A stretch of DNA of 17,417 nucleotides, taken from Saccoglossus kowalevskii (lineage: Eukaryota > Hemichordata > Enteropneusta > Harrimaniidae). Positions 9,172 to 17,417 of this stretch are shown here, in pieces. The position numbers and the translations under genes are program-made. Location of the stretch: positions 221,320 through 238,736 of the forward strand of contig NW_003123903.1 of the NCBI RefSeq assembly GCF_000003605.2, written 5' to 3'. The notes beneath the pieces were generated by a model that did no database searches, was not told the origin of the DNA, and was given only the letters and a program-made list of their open reading frames with translations. Positions within the stretch are counted from its first letter, which is position 1; each line of letters starts with the position of its first letter.

Positions 9172-10333
9172 GCATGCCATCCGATGACATACACATCTGA
9201 TTTGATTGTCTGTGAAGTGCTTCAGTGTCTGACAAGCTGAGTAATAAATGAACCCCACGAGGAATGCGGCGCGAAAAAAATGTACACTTTTTCTTTTGAT
9301 CTACGAGCTCTAACGAATTAAATTGACTTCGCGTAGAAAATAAAATCATATTGAAAACTTGATCGTATCCATGGCGACATGATACAGCATATCGAGCCTG
9401 TTTAGTGTTTTATTTTATTTTAAAGCCGATGCGTGTATTTTAGTTTAGATCACGACTGATAAGCTACGGGTGGATGGTCTGTGGCGGCCAGGGTGATACC
9501 TATTTCCGGGACTCACTCCACAAAATGGCAACGCCATGTCCTGCATATATCACGAAGTATCCATAGACGGTGAATACTAGTCAACTACACAACCGAGGAT
9601 GTGTTCGTCTACCTTTTCAACATCGGTTAATTTTCACTAAGATCCTACTAAAATTCAACCACTGGTTTTCTGCCATCGTTGTTGTTTTGTTATGAAACAG
9701 TTTTTAACACTGAAACATGGCATTTTTAACAGCAGTTGATTTGGAGATGAATGAAATTGGATTCTTGGTGCTCTAATTGTAGTACGATATCTATAATTGT
9801 ATTCCGTTTCCGCTTTGGAAACCAGATATCACGTCCAAATGAGTGGTTTTTAAATAAAGAATAAAGCGGCGCACCGGGTTAAAGTTGACTGAGGAGATTT
9901 TCTGTAGCCGGAATTATTGGCGGGAAAAAGATTACAAACGAAATAAAAATGCACGTATACGCCTGCTCATTAGGTGAAATCCACACAGTAACGCAAACGA
10001 GATTGGTATTACGTCCGCACAAAACATTCAGAGAAAATTACACTGATACAACATTATATGCTGCAGCACTCAAAGATCTCTCATGACTCACTCCGGTTTT
10101 TAAAACGATCATTAGTAAGGACGCACTGAGAACTGAAATACTATGATTACCCAGGGAACATCGAGAGTGGAGTTTGTGTAGCTTAAAGACATACCCATCA
10201 ACGTCTACTTTAAAGTTGTACACGTTCTTGTGTTCGTGTTACCAGTGATGTATTGCGATGTCGGATTACTCAAAATATTCTGTATTTTTTGTACTTAGAT
10301 TTGTAGTAGTTGTGTTTATATTGTTACGTTTGA

Positions 10334-10353
10334 TATTTATTTATTTATTTATT
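10334..10353. repeat. (ATTT)n microsatellite
   Basis: About four to five ATTT units in a row, ending at ATTC. Confidence 0.8.
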
Positions 10354-10473
10354 CTTACAAAAAAATACGCAAAAAAATTAAAGAGTTTTGAGAACACCAC
10401 TCTCCGTAGATACACTCCTGCATTAATGTTGAAAACAGTTGTGCACTTTAGAATGGGCAAAACGTTCCTAATG

Positions 10474-10744
10474 TTAAAGTGCGGTGGTCGTCGAGCCACG
10501 CACGTGCGATATATGGGACTCATATGAACAAATATGGCGACTTTGACCGAACAACGAGTACAAACTGAGACGTTACTTTGGTGATTGAAAGGTATCAAAG
10601 GAGTCACCGGCGATAATTAGCGCACCTTGCATCCATTTCAAAACTCGTACTCGTGATTTTCATTAGCGCATTGGATTATGGGAAAATATATGCTTTTCCA
10701 CACATAAGTCGCACAATCGTGGCGCGTCGACCACCACCCTTTAA
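10474..10744 (+). mobile_element. TIR MITE, copy 1, with TTAA target duplication
   Basis: A 271 bp unit bounded by TTAA at 10474-10477 and 10741-10744. The ends are inverted repeats of about 41 bases with 32 matches by hand alignment; shared blocks are GGTGGTCG, GCCACG and GTGCGA. The interior is closely similar to copy 2 at 16933-17217 in opposite orientation, with blocks such as ACTCATATGAACAAA, CAACGAGTACAAAC and GGAGTCRCCGGCG. No transposase is encoded, so it is non-autonomous. TTAA duplications are known for piggyBac and Kolobok families; the family is not decided here. The open frames crossing it are repeat shadows. Confidence 0.8.
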
Positions 10745-11455
10745 TTCGAGTTAAGCCTTGAACCATCACTATTTCGCAAACGCAAACAAAGCACAACTTT
10801 AAAAACCGTTAGCAATGTTTTAAAAAAAAAAATGTACTGACGCCAAGAACCTAAAATTTAAAATGGCTATCTATCGGATAGTAGTAGAGTAAGAAACTTT
10901 GGCTTTAATACACAACCCCCAATGCTGACTCCGTTGAGGGCGCTACGTCCCTATTAACACAATGTGGACAGTTATCGGCCAGATATCTATGCATAGCACG
11001 TACATCATGATTTTCAGGGATTAGTTTTTGTTAAATAAATAATTTTCATGAATGCCAAATTGACAACAAATGCTCACTCATCATATCTTTAAATATTTAG
11101 TCTCATATAACCTGCAATCAGTTTACGTTCGCAGAAAATGTCCTTCCCTAAATGATGAATCTCTGATCATTAGGGACTGACCATTAGCGGCTCTGGGGAG
11201 TTACTGTGCCAGTTAATTTTTAAAACTTTTCTGAGGACCCCGCGTCTATCCATTCAGTTATTTTTTTGTAGTAGCATTATTGATATGTGCCTACCTACTT
11301 CACAAAGCTACTAGTATAACGATTACGTGACTTATTTCCCCGCCATGATTTCCGCGAAAAAAATCACCTAAAAGTCTTCTAATTCAGACCAATGAACAGT
11401 TTAGCGTATTGCATCTTTATAATGAACTCCCTCTGACAGCAAACTAATAATTCGC
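10745..11455. other. Non-coding stretch
   Basis: No open frame or splice structure is supported. The only point of note is a CTCF-like GAGGGCGCT at 10937-10945. Confidence 0.45.
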
Positions 11456-11750
11456 ATCAGCGGCCACCATCTTCGATTACTGCTAAAAATTACATTAATT
11501 CAAGTTTTAGAAACACAGGAGTGTTTCAACTAGATATTTGGCATGTAGCAAATATATGACCATAGCTTCTTATGAAAAAAACAACAAAACAAAAAAAAAA
11601 AAAATGTCCAGTCACATGGTTTGTCCGCCATCTTGAATTCATTAAAGATTTGGTCACAAATTGGGATTTATGTGACTCATGATTGTTTTAACTGATCAAC
11701 CGATATTTTGCATGTAGCATTTATATCAAATACTTATTCTTATGAAAATA
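11456..11750 (+). repeat. Two diverged tandem copies of a ~165 bp repeat
   Basis: Three landmarks recur in the same order: CCATCTT at 11467 and 11628, GCATGTAGCA at 11541 and 11710, and CTTATGAAAA at 11569 and 11739, giving offsets of 161, 169 and 170 bases. Sequence between the landmarks is diverged, so this is an old duplication or two nested copies of a dispersed repeat. An A14 run (11591-11604) separates the copies. Confidence 0.6.
11591..11604 (+). repeat. Poly-A tract
   Basis: Fourteen A in a row, preceded by an AAC/AAAAC-rich stretch from about 11574. It could be a retroposon tail, but no SINE-like body is recognisable upstream. Confidence 0.8.
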
Positions 11751-14700
11751 ACGTATATAGCATTGGGTATATAGCATGAACCATAAAAAGCTGTTGTGCA
11801 TCTTTAATTTAGACTACTAGTATATGTCAATGCTAAGTAAATAATTAAATTAATTAACAACTTTGTGACTGATGATGTTTGGTAATTTGCTTTAGAACAG
11901 CAGCCTGCAAACTTCATCGCTCAAACCGCAAATTCTTAAAGTGAGGTGAGCTTGGTGACGTCCCAAATCCAGATACAATAATTGTATACTCATTGAATGG
12001 CCGGCGCTTTGACATTAAAGCATGTTTTTAAAATATTAAATTGTCGGAGATCACGTTCTACTCAAAGTGAATTCTACAGCTTACAGCCTTCGCTTTTATA
12101 TGAAATCGATACCTCACTGTGGTACTCGCCAATTTAATCCGTAATCATAGAAAAGTGTTTTTATTCCAGTTCACTTTCATCTGCTGTCGAAGGTACACGT
12201 GCGTTATTGTTAGTATCAAAAACAACATATGGCGCTGGCTTGGATTAGTAGATTCAAAGCTCTGCGTTTTTTTTCTGTCATTATACATTTTGAATACAAC
12301 AAAACTGGTGCTCATTTTTACAGTCGTTTTTCTCTATAAATTCGAGTGCTACACAACGTCAGGCTATGTCTTCCTGCGTACCCGGAATCGTCTCGTAACT
12401 AATAACGATGAAACGCAATGATTTAACTGATTTAGCACACGATTTAATTTGAGATTCCAAGATTAGAAGTCATAATTTGGACGTTGTTTTTATAATGGAA
12501 TTCATAGCCTGTAACACAGTTAATTTGCATAGATTATTTCTGAGATAATTTCCACAAACTACTGATACATGCCTCGAGGCTCTACCAAGGTGGACGATGG
12601 GAGAGTAACTCGAGTCTACAGTAAATTACACTCATCAATAGTTGAGGCATCCTTAAGACCGTGTTTAAAAATGGCCCAGGTTTAACCATGTTCTATCTCG
12701 TATTCTGGACATGGTCGACCAATCAAGAAAATTGCCACGATAATCAGACATGTTCTAGCCTGTAAGTTTGCCTATTCCATGTGATATCCGATGATCGTAG
12801 ATCACGGCTGATATTCAAATGCCAAAAATGCATGTTCGCCTTGGTTGCCAATTTGTTTGCCAGACTATAACATGAATTGGTATATTCTTTGTTTAGTATT
12901 AACGAAGTATGTTGCTAAATTGTCGCCACAAATAGTTGGGAAGTAGAGATAACCAAATAAAGTGTTTTGACATTGTAGTGTGTTGAACTGTGCTGATTCG
13001 GATTTGGTCTTTGATTTATTATACTTAATCAGTTGGTACCATTGTGTAATCAGAACATTGCAATGATGAATTATCTATCAAATAAATCACCCGATAGTAT
13101 GATATAAAAACCGAGTGCGAAGTGGATTATGTGTCGTAACCATCACGTTACCGTAACTTATTAAATTTGTACCACTGTTGTTGTGAATTGGGTTTTTATT
13201 CAATCTAACGCCTAATTGTTAGTGAGTAGCATAATCAATAAAGTTGGCAACTTGATCATATTCTGAGTTGCCGGCACTGTAATCTTTGCTTTGATCACAT
13301 ATGCTATGCCATAACCAGATTACAACGTTTAAACGCGAAACTTCCAGAACGCTCATTACTCATTTCAGGACAATCGTGTTACAAACACAAATGTTCCACA
13401 CTGTCATCTTTATATGCTGGCCACACACACATCGAACTTTACTACGAGAAAGTGGACCATTTAACTGAACATATTTGACAAATATGTCTTTTTAAAATTG
13501 TTGGCAACCAATTAGCATGACAAGGATCATGGAAGAACTCGGCATCTACTTTTATAACATTCGTTATATGCTAGATCGTGGCTGAGGGTTTTTTTCATAA
13601 GAAAGTGGTAGAAACATTATAATGTTTATAGCAGTTGGATCGAGCATTCACCTGACACGTCAGCAGCTAAAAGATACGCAATTCGTCTTGTGTCACATAT
13701 GCACGTATATTTGGGCATTTTATGTTAAACTGCATTAAATTCATTATAGACAACGTACGTATGTATGGTCGTTGAACATCATTTAGTTTTATGCCTTGAC
13801 ATTTGAGCAAAATCTAACACACATGCGAGTACTTTTTGCTTAGCAGTGCGAAGGCCTCATACTACATTTAAATTCACAATGAACAACAATGTAAAACATT
13901 TGAAAAGCAGGGTTGATTTTGCACATAGATCCAATATGTCAAGTAGCCCAGAATCTGGTATCATATTATAAATAAAACAGCATAGCAAAACACAGGATTA
14001 GAACTGATATATCACCCAAAATGTATTTGTGGTGTAAAACCTGATCCACATTGCTTAGTTAGGGATGAGATAGGAGTAATTTCTCGTCTTACAAAAAAAG
14101 TGACAATGACACACAACAGTAGAAATTTGATTCACTGAAAGCACAGTCAAATGAGTAATGAAATGACTTGTTCACTTCCAGTTTTGGTAAGGAAAACCCT
14201 TATATGTTCGGGAAAAACGATTTCATTGTATCTCTAGCTCTGACATTTAGAGCGATAATATGGAAGTTTATAGTACAACAGATTGTTTTCAGCCTTTCGT
14301 TCAGTTGAAAACCTCATTGTTGAAAGCCTCCGTTGAAAAACAAACCTTCTCACTACCGCCGACATGTATGCTCCAATTCGCGATGGCGCTAAAGCAGAAA
14401 ATTAACAATTTCATTGAAATAAAAGATTATACAATAGATAATATCAGCAAAAAAGGCAAGTCTCCAATATCGACTGGTTCTCAAAACAAGTATAAACATT
14501 GCTGATTTGATTAACAAGCTATATAGGGCAAATTTAAGCACCCTGGATTTTACAGGTTATACGACAGTCCTTTGAACAATTAAATGATCCAAATGTTACC
14601 ACGCTGCCGAAATTGGTTTGTAAGCTTATTAGAAATGTATACAAGCTGCCGTGAATGTTATTGCAGATGCCAGAGCAACATCATTAAAACAAAACCGCGT

Positions 14701-16303
14701 CCGTATTTCATGCACAATATAAAAGTCATTCACAAAATCCTGCAATACGCGATTAGGTCACATCTCAGTATGGTGAAAACGTAGACATTATTTATACAGG
14801 AAACGTTACAAGGGTTATATCAAAATCTGTATTTATACGATGCTAACACAGTTATTTGGCGAATATTTTGCGACTAATAATCGTTAATGCTTATCAGGTC
14901 AGTGCCTAAAAACATGCGGATGTTGTTTGAAAAATGTAACTTATAATGGTTGACAATTAGCCCCATACAAAAGATACGCATGTTGCTATAGCAATCCCTG
15001 CGATGTCTTTCCAGAGATTAGTATCAATGTTAATATGTATAACTGAGCTCTGGTTATAGAACATGTTGTACCGCCATGGGAATACGTAAAAACGATCATC
15101 TGAGTGTCACAGGAAGGTTGAATCTGTTGGTGAAGCCATGTCAGAGAAAAAGAGATTACATCATCCAGGTACCTAATAAATTAATATGAGCTTGGTATGG
15201 TACGCAACTCAGTGTATTATGTTTTTAGTAACAAACTTAACTTGATTTCATAATTACATTTTAACTGTTATTATTTTTAATGTTTTTATTTTAGTATAAT
15301 TAAAATCACTGTTACCATGAATTTCGTTTTGAAAAAGTGTATTGACTCTTATTTATTTTCATGATGCCATAATTATTTTTCATTACAATTTTGATCCCAT
15401 AAAAGCAGCAAGTCATGCGAGGAAGTTAAAGAAGTAAGCAATAAACGTAAATTCCGTTCTTTAGGTAAAAAATACCTAAAGTTATCTATTCGGTGCATGA
15501 AGATTTTTTTGCAGCACATATTGTCGTTTCCTTGCCGTGTGCACAGTCCCTCTAGAGGTACTGTGGTGTGTGTCTGAAAGCGTGCTATGTACAGCTCACT
15601 AAGACGCGCACAGTCCATAAGAAGCTCAAAATTGACGACGGAAACCGTGAGACTTGAATGTCTCGCAGACAACTCTCCTTTTGCAAACAAGAAATTCTGC
15701 AGTATTGTACTGTAAGACTGACTATAACTTTAGCTGAATTCATTGCATGACGAGTGTTAAAATTAGTATCAAATAAAATAATGCTGCCCACACAATTGGA
15801 TAGCAAAAGTTATTAGATAAGGTTAACCCCCATAAACTACCACGTTTTCTGATTTGATTACGCGTGTTCAGTCAGACAAGGAATGTTTATACTAAAATGA
15901 ATAGATCACCTACAATATCTGCATTATACAATCAGTTTTCACACGAATGATAGTTGCATATCATGGTCGAATTAAAAAAAATACATATTGATAACTAATT
16001 ATTAACGAATACGAACGGTCCATGTAAAACAATTTATTTTCAAAGACGATGATCAATTTCACTATTTGTATATTTTGGGCATATTCAGTTTTCCGCTCCC
16101 GACTTTGCCAGGGTAACAAGGAGTTTTATTGTTATTTTACATCACGATGACATTGTTCACACGGATTTAACTTAGCAGATTATGCTTATCAGCGAAAGTG
16201 ACAACATTAAAACAAAATGAAAAATAAATACATTTACAGTATGATATAGAAATACAACTGAGATACTGTGTACATGAAGTAGTTATAACTTATTTGTTAT
16301 CAG
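11751..16303. other. Long non-coding stretch with isolated weak signals
   Basis: No gene is supported. Open frames at 12119-12421 (begins with GTG) and 15690-15373 (begins with TTG) have no ATG start and no recognisable product. Those at 14260-14505 and 14584-14784 begin with ATG but resemble nothing known and lack splice support. A short plus-strand ATG in good context at 15138 runs into CCAG|GTACCT at 15168/15169, a weak candidate first exon. Confidence 0.4.
15542..15565. repeat. 24 bp near-perfect palindrome
   Basis: The core CCTCTAGAGG (15549-15558) is a perfect palindrome. It is flanked by CACAGT-C on the left and T-ACTGTG on the right, so 11 of 12 base pairs can form. It may be a fold-back remnant of a TIR element or a binding site for a dimeric protein. 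Confidence 0.7.
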
Positions 16304-16392
16304 GACGTTATCCGAAATAGTATATTCCATGCAGACTGATCACGTACAACATAAGTGTCTCAGTACAAATATTAGTAATACGAACTATACAG
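16304..16392 (+). CDS. Candidate short exon, unrecognised
   Basis: An acceptor-like CTTATTTGTTATCAG|G precedes 16304 and a strong donor ACAG|GTAAGC follows 16392. The 89 bases between are fully open in the frame that includes the ATG at 16329, giving about 29 residues with no recognisable motif. Good splice sites on both sides of a fully open segment make it worth listing, but an 89-base open frame is easily due to chance and no partner exon is identified. It could also be a non-coding exon. Confidence 0.22.
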
Positions 16393-16435
16393 GTAAGCAT
16401 ACATGCTTCTATACAATTCGATCAGAGGACATGAG

Positions 16436-16449
16436 CCCCCCCCCCCCCC
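16436..16449 (+). repeat. Poly-C tract (C14)
   Basis: Fourteen C in a row shortly after the candidate exon donor. Length is probably variable or error-prone. Confidence 0.85.
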
Positions 16450-16932
16450 TTACCAGCCAATCTACCCATCCACATATAGGGCGTAAGGGATGGAAAAAAA
16501 AATCCGCAACAGCCGAACTAATTCTTAAATACAGCATTTGTAATCCCAGAATGCATTCTTGAACATCGGTGCACACGAAGCACAGTTGAAACAAGCCGAT
16601 GATGGCTCTTGAGTGACGACAATTGAATGATCATATGTACAACATGTGATTAGATTCATGAGATAGATGGTGGGTGCGACGTGTGGAGCAGAATATGATC
16701 AGTCATTTCAAAACACATGACAACACTTCATATGTACCATGAGGGTCAATATATCTTTCTCCAACTGATTTGACTATGTTGTGTAATGTCAGTTAATTGT
16801 TTTTTCTTGTGGGTTGTTGTCAGTCATTTGCCATGTGTTCTTTGGATTATACTTTTCCCTGAGCGACTTGTGCTCAATATGTAAGGTTGGGTATGTTAAT
16901 TTTACTTATCCGACAAAGTTGTTTAATAACTC

Positions 16933-17217
16933 TTAAACAAAGTACTCTTTTCGTGCATGTGCGACATTAGTGTGGATAAACATTGATTTTCCTGCAATCC
17001 AATGCGTACGAGTACGAGTTTCACATGCGTACAACCTGCACAAATTACCGCCGGCGACTCCTTCGATACCTTACGATGACTAAAGGAATTGTCTAGTTAA
17101 AGCCTGGCAACGCCTCGGTTTGTACTCGTTGGTCAGCGCAACAGTCAAAGGCGTCATCTTTGTTCATATGAGTTCCATTTCTTGCGCATGCGTGGCGCGA
17201 CGAACACCACCCTTCAA
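16933..17217 (-). mobile_element. TIR MITE, copy 2, inverted relative to copy 1
   Basis: A 285 bp copy of the same family. Its outer ends are TTAA at 16933-16936 and TCAA at 17214-17217, the latter one substitution from TTAA. The right end keeps the terminal repeat well (CGTGGCGCGACGAACACCAC); the left end keeps GTGCGAC but has lost its outer part. The open frame from 17120 gives a peptide similar to one read across copy 1, which reflects shared repeat sequence, not a gene. Flanks outside the TTAA sites do not resemble those of copy 1, which fixes the boundaries. Confidence 0.78.
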
Positions 17218-17417
17218 TTATGTCGAATGTGCTGAATCTGTTGAGGTAATTTATGTGTACATTTGCTATTACGTCGATTTACTAAAAAACGAACGACTGT
17301 CTCTCGAACAAGATATCATGCACCACCGTCATTGTGCTTCAATGATGATTCAGTAGATGTGACATATGATGAATTGAATGTGACACACACAGACATAGCC
17401 CTGGGTACAGTCATGTA

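Larger units (their letters stand above)
7201..10473. other. Upstream non-coding stretch
   Basis: CpG is at a normal level but no supported exon is seen. A 60-codon minus-strand open frame at 7646-7464 starts with ATG but is rich in Trp and Cys, resembles nothing I know and has no clear splice sites. The stretch contains the 8.4 kb promoter-like cluster, the E-box pair at 9.1 kb and an ATTT microsatellite near 10334-10353. Confidence 0.45.

Noticed and set aside
10258-10607. Overlapping plus and minus frames of 89 and 88 codons
   Set aside because: Both run into MITE copy 1. The likeness of the minus-strand peptide to one at 17120-17356 is explained by the two copies of the repeat.
12119-12421. 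100-codon plus-strand open frame with hydrophobic segments
   Set aside because: It begins with GTG, is rich in Phe, Tyr and Leu as expected of AT-rich chance translation, and matches no family or splice context.
14260-14784. Two ATG-initiated plus-strand frames of 81 and 66 codons
   Set aside because: No family resemblance, no donor or acceptor at sensible places, and lengths within chance for AT-rich DNA.
15373-15690. 105-codon minus-strand open frame
   Set aside because: It begins with TTG and has no recognisable motif. The patch is somewhat GC-rich, so an internal exon is not fully excluded, but I see no good splice sites.
17120-17356. 78-codon plus-strand frame
   Set aside because: Its first half is MITE copy 2 sequence and its second half is ordinary flank.

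Overview
This is eukaryotic, animal-type genomic DNA. It is AT-rich, has no dense or operon-like coding, and carries GT-AG splice signals, microsatellites, a minisatellite and decayed non-autonomous DNA transposons. CpG is strongly depleted in the left third and roughly normal in the rest. That mosaic pattern fits an invertebrate with gene-body methylation better than a vertebrate. I do not name a species.

Only one coding segment is well supported. It is a serine-rich exon on the minus strand (5971 to 5778) that ends in a near-perfect splice donor (AG|GTAAGTG). It encodes a disordered N-terminus. Its composition and motif order loosely recall the N-terminus of invertebrate Period clock proteins, but this is too weak to name the gene. 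Left of the exon, positions 1-5777 read as one long intron of this gene running off the window. It holds a probable hAT-type MITE (133-285), a 57-69 bp tandem repeat (557-738), a 64-67 bp minisatellite with a dimeric higher-order pattern (1961-3020), several microsatellites and a very AT-rich block (about 5284-5640).

Right of the exon, positions 5972-7200 are CpG-dense and look like the promoter and 5' UTR region. They include a second strong minus-strand donor at 6954/6953 that may end an upstream 5' exon. From about 7200 to 17417 the sequence is mostly non-coding and presumably intergenic or upstream regulatory DNA. It contains two diverged, oppositely oriented copies of one TIR element with TTAA-like target duplications (10474-10744 and 16933-17217), a duplicated ~165 bp repeat (11456-11750), a 24 bp near-perfect palindrome (15542-15565), a pair of CACGTG E-boxes (9123 and 9164), a CCAAT/TATA arrangement near 8.4 kb, and an 89 bp open segment flanked by good splice sites (16304-16392, plus strand).

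No rRNA, tRNA, CRISPR array, operon or multi-gene system is visible. The most informative signals are the compositional step at the gene start, the MITE pair and the exon itself.
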